In this document: positions 44,261 to 55,260 of the stretch, in pieces
Layout of the letters: every line of letters starts with the position of its first letter
Position numbering within the stretch: position 1 is the stretch's first letter
Assembly: GCA_030762175.1 (NCBI GenBank)
Contig: CM060830.1
Span: 45,620,501-45,684,500, forward strand
Origin: Metallyticus violacea
Lineage: Eukaryota > Arthropoda > Insecta > Mantodea > Metallyticidae
DNA: 64,000 bases
Reading direction: 5' to 3'
Made by a program: the position numbers and the translations under genes
Notes under the pieces: generated by a model
The model's database searches: none
Told to the model about the DNA's origin: nothing
Seen by the model: only the letters and a program-made list of their open reading frames with translations

Positions 44261-45035
44261 ATATCCTGATAATAATTTATAACTAGAACTGCAGACAAGG
44301 GAAAAAAAAAACATATCTTTCTGCGGAAATTATAGACGACCTCTTTTTTTTTTTTTTTTTTTTTACATATCTCATTCAGATGCTTTTGTACAGATGACAG
44401 GAATTTTCACTGTCATCACCATCTTTGGCTGCTATAAGTTGAATCGTTAGTTTTTGATGTGGCAAGCTGATGAGTAGCGAAGTGTTCCATCTCTTCATAA
44501 ATCCTTCTTTTTCCGCTTTCTGTTTTTATTGCAGTGCGCTTCAGCGCTTTCTTCCTTGTGTTTTAATTTTTTATCTACACCAACCATGCACCTGGTCTTC
44601 CTTTTTGGCGCTAAATAATTCTTATCCTCTTCATTTTTCATCTGTGCAACAGCACCTGAATGAGATATGTTAAAGCGATCGTTCATAATTTCCAGAAATA
44701 GGTCTCTTTGTTCTTTTACTTGCCTGCAGTTGTAGTCAAAATGTTCTTTCTACTTTTCCATTTATTATAGAGTTTGAATAATATATCAACGCAGTGGTCA
44801 GTTCTTCGAGTAGGAATCCGTGCTTTTTGCCAAATAATGGAAACTTCTTGAATCACCATTGCTGCACCTTCCTTTGTTGTAAGATTTACAATTATTATAT
44901 AGTAGTAGGGGAAAAAAAAAACTCTTAAAACTTGCTGGCTCAAAGGTAGATGACACTACGTACGTTCTGCTGGAGTTAAAGGAGATTTGCCACCACTATA
45001 ACGATTTATCTTTTAACATAGTAAAACACAATCCG
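44261..45035. other. Spacer with a poly(T) run
   Basis: A T-rich run lies at about 44,344-44,364. Two opposed frames at 44,470-44,686 are unrecognised; the minus one is Lys/Arg-rich and may belong to the AERGV remnant. Confidence 0.4.
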
Positions 45036-45044
45036 CTATCAAGC

Positions 45045-45322
45045 ACCGCCGGGTGACCGAGGTCGTTAAGGCGCGGACTCGTGAGCTGGAGATCTGGGGT
45101 TCGAATCCCGCCAGGACCGTCCTCCCTGACTGAGGGTTTTTCCAGGTTTTCCTCAGTCCGCATAAATGGCAAATGTCGGGGAGGTAGCCTAAACTTAGGT
45201 CTGAAACGTTTCCTTCCTTAAAAATCCTTTCCCAACATATCATTTCGTTTCATGTATCATCAGTGTCCACCGCCTGTGGTGCCTTAGCAGTAAAAACGGG
45301 CGTTAAACACTATTCAAAAAAA
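45045..45322 (+). mobile_element. SINE-B, full length with 9-bp TSD
   Basis: The head has ggtgaccgaggtcgttaagg and ggttcgaatcccgccagga. The body is complete, ending cgggcgttaaacactattc with a short A tail. The imperfect duplication ct(a/g)tcaagc lies at 45,036-45,044 and 45,323-45,331. Confidence 0.93.
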
Positions 45323-45324
45323 CT

Positions 45325-45380
45325 GTCAAGCGTAGACCGCCAGGCCGTAGCGAGCAAACCACTGGGCCACCTGTTTCTAG
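45325..45380 (-). repeat. tRNA-like fragment next to SINE-B
   Basis: On the minus strand, gtggcccagtggtttgctcg, then cta and cggcctggcggtctacgc, resembles the 5' half of a tRNA-type SINE head. No B box follows within the expected distance, because the SINE-B target site lies at this point. Confidence 0.35.
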
Positions 45381-46816
45381 GACTTACCCGAGTTTAGGTT
45401 AAGGTTATTGTGTATGTGTATGAATTAATTACGAATTCCGCTAGAAGCTCGGTTATGTTGTCCATTCTTATATCCGCACTGAAAGGGGTGCCTATGGTTG
45501 TATAAATAATCATCATGGGTGGGAACTGTGGAAGGAGGTTATTAGCTACTAGGTACAAGTGCTCTAAGCAACACATTTATGACTCTTAAGATTATGCTGT
45601 ATAAATCTTTCTGGCTGGAATATGTTGATTTTTTTTTAAGTTGCGTGGCATATGTCTAAGAGAAAACAACTCAAAGAGGAAAGGGCTTGCCAATAGCATT
45701 ACTATTAATTGCACAAATTGTAATACGAAAAATAATTCTGGACTCCTAAATGTTGCATGAATGAAAAGTTTGAACAGCAACATTAGATTATGCATTCAGG
45801 GCTATTGACAATAACAGTTTGGATTAGTATGCAGCACATATGCCGGTTTTGCACATTGTAATAGTTCCGCCGCAATTCAGAAGCAATAAGACAACGCATG
45901 GTAAAAAATGATAAATTGAAATAAACCTGAAAAGCTCGGATTTTAATAAGGAAGTGGATCGTGTAAACATCGAGAGAGTTTTAGTCGATGCAGATTGATT
46001 TTCAAAAAAAATATCACATAATTCAGCGAAAACAGAATTTTATTGTAATGCATTTCTTGAAAAACGTATAAAAAAACGTCTGCCAACTTATAGATTGTAA
46101 TTCACAAAGCAGCAAACGACATTGTACCTATCTCAGTTTTTGCTGATGATGGCACTTGTATTTCTCGAAGAGATGTTTTAGTTCGCTATCCGCATCCTTG
46201 CCTGAAATGTGACACCGTTAATTCGAAACACCAGCACTGATTCTCAAGGTGAAGGTGTGAAAGCTCCTGGTGCGCATAATATACCACACCTCTTACACTC
46301 GTAGAAAGCATTTGAAACTCAAAGCAACAAAGCTAATTATTGGCGTTCGTATTCTGTTTCGCTAAACAAACGTAAACCAATACGCCGCGTTTTGCAGCGT
46401 GAGATTGAAAACAAGTGGAAAAGCAACGAAGAGAGATATTGGAAGGTTGTTTAGTGTCTCATATGTTACATTTAGATATAATAGTGTTGGTTTTTGCGGT
46501 CATTATTATGTGAATGGGACATTTTGTACCTTCCTAATTGAAATTGATGTTACCCTAAATTTTAATGTGGTTATAAACATGTCATGTGCTTTTGTAAAAC
46601 AAATGAAGTATTGCATTGCGATATAGAAATATGTTTTATTCTAGAAATGTTGTCATAGATGTTACAGCTCGCATATTCTGTGTTCAAATTTAAATGTCAT
46701 CTTAACATCACTTCACGACGTCATATTCGTATTTGCCGAGCCTGTACGAAGACAGTAACTAACTATTACTACTTTTACATGTTGGACTCAAATCGATTTG
46801 AATATGTTTCTATGAC
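45381..46816. other. AT-rich intergenic stretch
   Basis: No SINE or transposase landmarks were seen. Frames at 46,399-46,626 and 46,659-46,865 lack motifs. Confidence 0.45.
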
Positions 46817-46829
46817 CTGCATAGCTACC

Positions 46830-47127
46830 TTTTTTTTTATTTGTTTATTTACGGACGTTCTTTAACATCTCAGGTCATCAGCGTCCCATTCAACTCAGGG
46901 CGTGAAACGGCCGACAAATTTTGCTCAGAGGCTTCTCTTTCAGACTTGAGGTTCTTTTTCGTGCCGTAAATGTACGACACGGGACCCACGGCTTTACTTC
47001 CCTTCCGAAGGAAGCCATACTTACGATTTTTACGCCCGAAAAAAATCCATCGGTCCTGGCCGGGTTCGAACCCGCGATCATGGGTATAGGAAGCAAGTAT
47101 GGTAACCACTACACCACCAGGACCGAC
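46830..47127 (-). mobile_element. SINE-A, full length with 12-bp TSD, inside a LINE fragment
   Basis: A complete minus-strand copy has the head boxes gtagtggttacc and gggttcgaacccggccagg. The duplication tgcatagctacc lies at 46,818-46,829 and 47,128-47,139. The duplicated sequence is part of the codons for HSYRP of a reverse transcriptase that continues to the right, so the SINE landed in a LINE open frame. Confidence 0.95.
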
Positions 47128-47890
47128 TGCATAGCTACCGACCAATCAATTTTCTTCCACTGCTTTCAAAGATTTCTGAACGTCTACTGTTCACAACTCT
47201 TGAAGGCAAAGAATTCCATAATACCCAATACTCAGTCTGGCTTCATCATCACATTCTTCATCGTGTAGTTGATGTCATTTTAGATATATATGAAGAAAAA
47301 TCTGTTTGTCTTGGGTTATTTCTGAGAAGGCATTTGATATATTATGTCTAATATATTCACATATCTCTCAAAAATGATAATCTAATTAATCAGCACAGTT
47401 TGCTGGTGATCTTGCTATTCTAAGTAAAAGTACATGGGAATCATCAACAACTGACAATCTTCAGACATATGTCAATCTGTTGGGTATGTGGTGCAAAAAG
47501 TGGAAAATTATAATGAATCCTTGCAAGTTTAAAGTAGTTAAATTCTCTTAAAAAAACCAACAAACAAACGAAACATAATTTCTCTCGAGGAGAACGAATA
47601 CCCATAGTACAATTCTCATCGTATCTTGGAATTATACTGGATAACAAACTCAATTGCAGACAGCACATAAATAACATAATAATAAGACTACGACATAAAA
47701 TTGTTAAACTAAAATATCTGCTTCAAATATCGTACTAGTTTATTTCAAAAGACTAATCTACTTTTCAATGATAAGGCCTATTTGTCTATATGCTGCGCAA
47801 TATGGAGCTGGGCTTCCGTTTCATAACTAAAAAGCAATCAGATTTATTGCAAGATTGACATTTTGCACATTACAATGAGGACAGCCGCTG
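47128..47890 (+). pseudogene. Non-LTR retrotransposon reverse transcriptase, decayed
   Basis: Beginning right after the SINE-A, the translation reads SYRPINFLPLLSKISERLL, the RPI..LP.LSKI.E block of Jockey/CR1-type reverse transcriptases. It continues with a SEKAFDIL-type palm motif near 47,323 and QFAGDLAILSKST at about 47,396-47,430, where FADD has become FAGD, losing a catalytic Asp. Then come NLLGMWCKKWKIIMN, SYLGIILDNKLN and RQHINNI. Stops and frameshifts are frequent. No endonuclease domain, RNase H domain or 3' end was identified. Confidence 0.85.
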
Positions 47891-48322
47891 ACCTGCAACC
47901 TTAACCCATTTATCATGTATATATTTGTACTAGGTTGCACTATTTTATGCATATTGCATAATAAAATGTACATCAATTTAAAAAAAAATCGTCTTGAATC
48001 AATGATAAATTCATTGTTGGATATGTTATCCGGTAAATTAAGGCAGGCTAACCAACATGAAAACTTAGAAATTTGTAACTGTTTTCAATACGGACTGAAA
48101 AACATCTTGTAAACGGGTATCATACTGAGTTCGAATTCAATTCGTAAAGCGTATTCAAATCGATTTGAGTCTGACATATAAACGTGGTATTTCTGCATGT
48201 GTTTTCTTTTGTTTCAAAGAAGCAAACGAGAGTTTTGTTCTTTTATTACACACTTGACTTATTGTAAACAGCGAAATTAATCCATATAGCTCAGTTTAAA
48301 GAAAAGAATAATGGAATCCTCC
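47891..48322. other. Spacer, nothing recognised
   Basis: A 65-codon frame at 47,915-48,112 may be chance. No reverse transcriptase motifs continue. Confidence 0.45.
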
Positions 48323-50550
48323 AATGTTAAAAGGAACTAAGTATACATTTACAACTTTTCAGGAGAGCGAAAAAACATAGCCATTATGTGTGTATTCTTT
48401 AAAACGAAGTGTTCTTTATGGTGTTATTAGGGACCTATTAGATACATGTGTAGACTGCCTGACATATTGAAAAAATCTAAATGTTTCCGAGTTATAACAA
48501 AATTGTAAAAATCATGGAACTTATTGAAAGCTGAAAGCTTCACACAAATGTACATTGCTTGTCATATTAGTTTAGAAAGACAAATGACATAACACAATCA
48601 ATAGTCGTATGTATGTCGTCCATTATAAGAAGTTTTGTTTTCGTGCTCGAGTTCTCTTTACTGCACGTGAGTTACTCTTTGGCCCAAGTCAGTGTTTCAT
48701 CATAAATCCGAAATGTGACGTACGTAAGCATCAACTTTTTCTAGGTCTTGAATCTTCAGAACATGATAGGCACTTTATCAGAATATCCTTAGGAATATTG
48801 TACACAGACATTGTGTGTGTACATTGTATCAACGAATGGTTTGGCCTTTATTTGCCTGATTTGTTAGCATCAAAAACAAACTCCTTAAAAGAAATAGGTC
48901 CAAACTGCATTTTTTTTTACCCACGGGGTAGACTTTTGTTTCATCAGAGATTACAGCCTAGTGGGCAACCAGTTGGTGAAATCTAAAACATCATCAGAGA
49001 TGACAGCTTTTATTGTTGGGATTGGCCAGAATTTCTGCATTACCTTTAAGGGTATACATTCTATCTACCGTTTAAAATTCTTCTCAAAAACACCAAACAC
49101 AAGATCATATGGTAGGAAAATGCCCTTGCTCAGTGGAGTGATGAGTCGCTTTCTTAAGACGTGCTAAATCAACAAGGCCAAGACACATTCTTATAAGATT
49201 GTGGTTTCGGTTTTGGCCTGGACGTGCGTCAGAAAATAAATGCAACCTTTTAACATCAGAAGCCATTGAATTTTCAATATGTTCAAATAAAAATGATGCT
49301 ACTTCGTTCCCTCTCATTCATGATAAACATACAAAACAGCTGACGGAGTATTCAGTTCATATACACAAAAGTAATTTACCCAAAATTGCTTTTAATAAAA
49401 AAAATCTCTTGTACCAGGTTTTGCTTGTACTCAAACACAAATCCACCAGCATCATCTTCCTTTTTGCATTCAACAGCTTTCATCTGCTTGTAAACTTTCT
49501 TACTTTTCTTACAGCTGAAGCTGATCGCTTCATAGATTCACACAGATGAGCTGAAGAATTCAGTTTTCAGTTCCTCACATGTGCTGCATACGTCGATTTG
49601 TGAAAGCCCAAAACGATAATTATAATTATCTTGGTAGAACTTTCGAAATATTTCACATTTTACTTTGGCATTCGGATGTTTTTCATAGAACTCGTTATGT
49701 ATGCGTGTAATGTTCAAGTAGGAAAATTCTTTTCCACATCGAGTTTTCTATAAGGGAAGAATGGTCTCTCATTAATGCGACAGTATTTTCAGATATTTTA
49801 CTGTCATTAGGATGTTTACCCCTCATATCTTTCGGTGAAAGCCCCTTAAGCAACAAAGAGCTCAGCCGGAAAACTCCTTTCCTGGTCACTGCATGAAGAC
49901 TCAGGAAAACTTTGTTGCACACCTTCCTCTTCTCACTTCTAACAAGAACAAAGTGGTCACACGAGACATTTCCCTGTGTTTTGCTTGTTTCTTCTTTGGA
50001 ATGTCTTGATCTGCGTTGCTTAACTACTTTCATCTCAATCAAATGTCTTGTTGATTTTTATCTTCAATTATGAAACGATGTGAGAATCTTATGTCTGTCG
50101 TCTTCAGGTATGTTTTGAAAACAATGCATTCGACATTTACCGTCTTCACTTGTTGTTCTTTGTTCAGTGCGTTTACCACTGTGACTGCTGTACTATTCTC
50201 CAGAAACTCTGCAATTCTTAATAATATTTCTTTGCTACTTTTCGCAATTATTACCCATTATAGTATGTTATCTCCACTAAAATCTTCTGCATCTACAACA
50301 ACACCGTAGTGAAACAAATGACGCATGAAAACAAAATTAACACTGGGTCCTGTCAACTTAAAACAATGCTGTGTTAAAAGGAATCAAGTCAATGACTTGT
50401 GCGTTTTAACACCGCATTATAAATCGGACTGTGCTGAATTGCTGTGTTGGGGAACTCAGAATTGGTCCTTTTTCACACAGTTTGACCTTTGAAATGGTTT
50501 CTAAGAGAAAAATGAAACTTGTGTTTCTTCACTTAGTTCCTTTTAACATT
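48323..50550 (-). mobile_element. 2.2-kb element with perfect 20-bp inverted ends and a transposase-like relic
   Basis: The sequence aatgttaaaaggaactaagt at 48,323-48,342 is the exact reverse complement of 50,531-50,550. Between them, on the minus strand, lie blocks of one protein in correct N-to-C order: CNKVFLSLHAVTRKGVF, RGKHPNDSKI and ALMRDH at 49,950-49,760, then VKRLHLFSDARPGQNRNHNL and IRMCLGL at 49,250-49,170. I know this arrangement from a multicopy arthropod protein with a (C/F)SD.C.GQN.N motif, which looks like an RNase H-fold transposase. The TTAA at 48,327-48,330 and 50,543-50,546 may be the target site, but it lies within the inverted repeat, so the exact ends are uncertain. Frameshifts and stops show that it is dead. 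Confidence 0.75.
49105..50042 (-). pseudogene. Transposase-like gene of the 2.2-kb element, broken
   Basis: Two open pieces remain: 50,042-49,695 (115 codons, basic N-terminal part with HFVLVRSEKRKVCNKVF) and 49,317-49,105 (70 codons, with HLFSDARPGQNRNHNLIRMC and a downstream GHFPT). In the known family the Asp of FSD.C.GQN and the Asp of GH..LP.D.DF are conserved. Here the first is present, while the second is lost because the frame stops right after GHFPTI. The intervening part is shifted and unreadable. Confidence 0.65.
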
Positions 50551-51404
50551 TTAACTTTATTGTTGACTTGAAATCATTTTATGTAATAAAACTTTTGTAA
50601 GACTTTCAGGAAATGTTAAAAACAAAAAAAAGGGGGGGAGAGATTTTAAACCGTTGAGATTGTTTATTCATACACTGAAGAATAACGGTACTCCTACCCA
50701 ATAAAACTCCTGTCCGAAAAACTTTCAAGAATATATTTATAAGTTCTTTTGTAACATTCATGACGCTCTTAAGAAATAATTTTAAAAAATTAATAAAGTT
50801 CTGCTACAATAAAAACATTGATGCCATTACTTCTAGTTAAGATAAAGATAACAAAACAAAAGAACAGTATCCAATACCAAAAAGCCATGACCTACGTCGT
50901 TTATTTATTTCTCGAGGATTAAACTCGCTGTGTAATACTTTTAAAACGAAAGTCCCATTGTGTACGATGATGCTCGTTAAAGAAAATCTACTTTTTTTCA
51001 TTTTTACTATTTTTTTCTTTCGCTATTAATATGTATAATTTTGTATATACAGACGAATTAAATGCTTACGTACCATTTGAACCATTTTGTCTTGTTCTAT
51101 TTTATGTTTTGAATTGCCATTCACACACGACACGATGCCAGCCAGCTATTTGTCTCTTCTTTCTCTTTCTTGCTGACAGCTTGGTTATTTCGCGGAATGG
51201 AATTCTGAGTGCGCTTGTCACGGAATTGAGTTTACCAGTGTATTCTACTGCATATAACTCCGCATAATTAAGCAATGACATTATTGAATACAAACCGGAA
51301 ACATTTATTACTACTTTTTAATGAATTCAACAGCTACCATCAAAAACCTAATTGTAATTATGGACATTCGTAAGCATTCCGAAATATTTACGCTAGTGTT
51401 TTAA
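50551..51404. other. AT-rich intergenic stretch
   Basis: A G run lies near 50,633-50,638. Opposed small frames at 51,031-51,293 have no known motif. Confidence 0.45.
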
Positions 51405-51470
51405 GTCCCCGGGCTGCTGGTGTAGCGATTAAGTTGCACCGTCCGCTCGTGTGAATTAAAACCTGCGCAC
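51405..51470 (+). repeat. Weak tRNA-like sequence
   Basis: The run gggctgctggtgtagcgatt followed by aagttgcacc resembles an A box and D-arm. The expected B box is eroded (ttaaaacctgcgc). It is possibly an old SINE head. Confidence 0.3.
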
Positions 51471-51711
51471 AAATTTCTGATTACATATTTTGGAAATGTA
51501 TTACAAAATTTAATGATGAATAGAATTCTTGTGAATAATTGTGACCAAATAATTCTAGAAGTTCTAAGTACATTCTTTTTCATTACTGGAAAATCTTAAA
51601 AACAATGAAAAGTGCTTCAACAAATAATCATTAATACTAATACTAATCTCCGGTGATCTTTTCTTCATTTTTACTGTTTCCGATTGTGTTAGATGCTTCT
51701 TATGTGATGAT

Positions 51712-52002
51712 GTCGGTCCTGGTGGTCTAATGGTAACCATATCTTGCATCGTAGACCCAAGATCGCTAATCAATCCCTGCCGGGGTTCGATGGATTTTTT
51801 CCGGCGTAAAAATCCTAAGTATAGCTTCCTTCGAAAGCGAAGTAAAACTATGTATCCCATGTCATAGATTTACGGCACGATAAAGAACCTCAAACCTGAA
51901 AGAAGAGGTCTCTGAGCAAAATTTGTCGGCCGTTTCACGCCCTGAGTTGAATGGGACGCTGATGACCTGAGATGTTAAAGAGCTTAAATAAATCAATCAA
52001 TC
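51712..52002 (+). mobile_element. SINE-A, full length, diverged
   Basis: The head is gtcggtcctggtggtctaat with an eroded B box (atcaatccctgccgggg). The body is complete through aaagaacctcaaacctgaaa, gagcaaaatttgtcggccgt and gggacgctgatgacctgaga to a (AATC)n tail. No TSD is evident. Confidence 0.92.
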
Positions 52003-53257
52003 TCTTGCAAATTAGTTCTGTACTTCACCACCAACTGCAACAACGTTCGTTTGCGCGGTAGAGTGTGGTATTTAAATGTGAAGGGAAATAAGAATCTGCA
52101 ATCGTTAAGGTGTTCCAGCTTAAAACAAAAGTGAGGGAAAAACGAAACTATTGCACTTTTGCACAAAATTGTTGTCAGGGAAATGTTTGTTCCCAGGTTT
52201 ATAAAGCACCAATTTGTCTTTTGTTCCTCTTGGGTAGCTTCTGAACACCTTTATCATCTAGTGGTGTTGTTAAAACATTTGGTTTACATTCAAATTCCTT
52301 TTGTCGATGTTAAGGCTACCCTTTAATAATATTCATGTTCTTTTAGGGCTTGTCCGGAAATGTAAATGTAAAAGTAGAGTAGGACTATTGTGTTACATGG
52401 TCCATCCAGATCTAGTTACCCCTTGTAACACTGTCTGTCTGTCAGAAATAACTTTTTGTGTCTAGGGTTTTTGTATCATTTCTTTCTGGGGATCTTTCCT
52501 TTATTTGTTCTTTTGAATGCGAACACTTGTTGAAAAGACAAGTATTTATAAGTTCTTTGGAAGTAACATGAATCTTTCCTGCGGGAGACTGGCTAAATCT
52601 GTCACCAGCATCCCAAAGGGGCGTGACTCTTCCGCAACAATTGGACAGGGTGGCGTTTCTAGTGCAGGAAAAAAAAAATGGAACACAGAAGTAAAGAAGG
52701 AAGATAAAATTACGGGATTGAATACATAAAAGGAAGGGAGTTATAATAAACAGAGAGCATGTAACAAGGAAAGGAGTAAATTTCAAGAATGAAATAAAAT
52801 AAGGATGGGGAATACAAAACGAGAAACGAAGAGGCAATTTTCATGCACAGCAATGGAACTGGGATAAAATAATGGATAAGTGAAAGGAAGAAGGAGCTTC
52901 GAAAAAAGACATTAAAACAGAGGGGAAATGAAACCACAAATGACTAGGAGTAAATAACTAAAGAAAACGTTTCTTGTACTTCAGGGATTATGTCCTTTGA
53001 CCTCTTCCGACTTAAGAGGGCATATCGTATCATCTAATGAAGGCATCCCAAGGTGAGGTTGTCACACATAGACAGTATGTTTGAGTACTAGCCATCGTCG
53101 ATGTGATCTGCACGAAGGTAACCGGATTTGGCATGTGAGCCGGTTGTCATCAAATACGTGAACTTAATAAACAGGGTCAGTCGATATATGCTCCGTTCTG
53201 AACTTATAATTCATGTCAGAAAATGCCATATTGCATCATAACAGAGCTGCATAAGGC
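52003..53257. other. Intergenic stretch with purine-rich DNA
   Basis: The plus strand at about 52,665-52,935 is purine-rich, which creates a long hydrophobic minus-strand frame (131 codons at 52,442-52,837) that looks artefactual. Confidence 0.45.
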
Positions 53258-53444
53258 AGTATGGCTTCCTTCGGAAGGGAAGTAAAGCCGTGGGTCCCGT
53301 GTCTTACATTTACGGCACGATAAAGAACCTCAAACCTGAAAGAAAAAGCCTCGATCAAAAGTTGTCGGTCGTTTCACGCCCTGAATTGAATGGGACGCTG
53401 ATGACCTGAGATGCTAAAGAGCGCCCGTAAATAAACCAAATCAA
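53258..53444 (+). mobile_element. SINE-A, 5'-truncated
   Basis: It starts at agtatggcttccttcggaag inside the body and runs to gatgacctgagatgctaaag and gcgcccgtaaataaacc. It lacks the tRNA-like head, as produced by incomplete reverse transcription. Confidence 0.9.
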
Positions 53445-53553
53445 GAAGTTCAAATATGAGTGCATGTCTCGACTTCACACGAGGGTCCCGAAGGTGCAGA
53501 GAAGACACCATCCTGCTTTAGCAATGGCTTGGTAGGGAGTGAGGGGTGTTTTG

Positions 53554-54645
53554 AAAGTTCTCGGCCTGACTCAGACATGCCGTGTAGATGGCCAAATTAC
53601 TGTGATAGTTGTTAAGTATCATCCTTTAGATGGCGTGCTGTAAAGTTGCAGACGCGTAAATAGTGTCACTTGTTTGTGACGATCATGTAAACAAACTAGT
53701 GTTAGTATTTTCTACATATTGGATAAAACTGAGCTGTGGTGAAGTAGTTAGTTTTAAATGGTCTGACCCAACAGAAATACAAACTGAATTATATTTCACA
53801 TTAACGATTCTTCCCCTTACTGAACTTAAGCGTGGTCGTACATCCAAACTGCTACGACGACGAAATTGTGACAAAAATTCACAATGACGTACTCAATGAT
53901 CGTCGATTGAAGGTATGCCAGTTGACTGATATTATATAGACCATGTTCATTACATTTTACACGAGTTTTGGGTATATGAAAGCTTTTCCGCATTTGTAAA
54001 CAATGGATTAAAAAAAAAAAGGATTGAATGAACATTTCGCAAGAGTGTTTAGACGTGTGTAAACGCAATTCCAATGAATTTCTCCGACGTTTCATAGCAA
54101 TAGGCGAAACATGGATTCATCACTACAGCCAGAGACGAAGAAGCAGGCTAAACAGTGGATGGCAACAGGTGAAAGTGTACCATAGAAAGCAAAACGGTTT
54201 TCTGGGATTCTCATGATGTAGTGCTCATAGACTACCATCCAGAAGGGCATAACCATCACCGGGAAGTATTAAGATTCACTATTGGACCAACTGAAGGACG
54301 TTATTCAGGTTAAACGTTCACATCTTGCGATAAAGAAAGTTATCTTTCATCACAATAATGCGTCTTCAAGCACGTCTGGAATTGTAGGTGCAAAACTGCA
54401 TGACCTTCCCTTTCAAGCACTTCCACATCCACCAGAATCGCCGAATTAGCTCCCAGCGATTACTTTTTGTTGGCTGGGTGGACGAATCATGCGGTTTAAG
54501 CTGAGACAGACGCTTATTTTTTTACAGTTGGACAAATCTTGTTTTATTAATCAGGTGGAAAGTCGCTGGAAATGTATTGATTTACAAGGTGACTATGTTG
54601 AAAAATGAAGGAAAATTTCTCTTAAATCTTGTGTTTTCTTGGTCA
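53554..54645 (+). mobile_element. SETMAR-type mariner M3, copy 2, 3' end lost
   Basis: It begins aaagttctcggcctgac, the same end as copy 1. Motifs are MNISQECLDV near 54,028, RRFIAIGETWIHHY (first Asp changed to Gly), HHNNASSSTSGIV near 54,350 (second Asp changed to Asn) and HPPESPN followed by a stop (third Asp changed). It ends with WKCIDLQGDYVEK near 54,560-54,606. Identity with copy 1 runs to ttttcttggtca at 54,645, where the last ~12 bp of the terminal repeat are replaced by an M4 mariner fragment. Confidence 0.88.
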
Positions 54646-55090
54646 AAAGGGATTGCAGACAACCGCCAAAGTGTTTGCTAGAATCTGGGGCGAAGATCGT
54701 GAACATAACTTTGTTCAAGAACGGGCATTGGAACTTCCAGCAAGATTCAGCTCAAGCCCAAAACGTACACCGTGCCTTGCCTTGATAGATAATTTTATTG
54801 ATGCTCAAGATTGGCTTTCTAGACGTTCTCAAGCAAATCCCCTGCACTTTGTTAAATTTTTAACGGTACGCTTTGCAAGAAAAAACATCCATTATCTCAG
54901 GCGGTCTTGGAGTCGACAGTACCTGATTTCTCAATACTGGTATTGTATGCTGTTACAAATAAAGAGTCTGGGGTCATGTGTACAAAAGGCAGTTATTAAG
55001 ATAATTGATTAGTGCTAAACATTTTAAATACATGATAAAACATATCAAAAACAGATTCAAAAGTATTAAAACGCGTTGTAGTTACTTGAC
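54646..55090 (+). mobile_element. Mariner-type M4, copy 2 fragment
   Basis: The DNA at 54,690-54,830 matches 31,735-31,870 (gggcattggaacttccagca; gctcaagattgg). It therefore covers the second-Asp block, but in a shifted frame. The downstream non-coding run tagtgctaaa … atcaaaaacag also matches copy 1. The 127-codon frame here is not the transposase frame. Confidence 0.75.
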
Positions 55091-55094
55091 TAAA

Positions 55095-55260
55095 ACCACG
55101 TCCTATTTGTGGAGGGAACGAAGATGTTGAATACATAATATTTGAATGCCAAGGGACGGACTTATGCAGCATGGAGTTACTAAAGCAGACAGGAAAATGA
55201 CCTAATTGAACATTTCGGAAAAGATGATGGAAACATAGGACAGTTCTTGAGTAGTTAAAA
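55095..55260 (+). pseudogene. Possible LINE C-terminal zinc-knuckle fragment
   Basis: The frame reads RPICGGNEDVEYIIFECQGT, then LCSMELLKQTGK and a stop. This resembles the C..C....(D/E)VEH.IFEC motif near the end of several non-LTR retrotransposon ORF2 proteins. There is no other LINE sequence adjacent. Confidence 0.5.

Noticed and set aside
52442..52837. 131-codon minus-strand frame that looks like a membrane protein
   Set aside because: The hydrophobic residues come from the pyrimidine strand of a purine-rich tract, so the membrane-like character is compositional.
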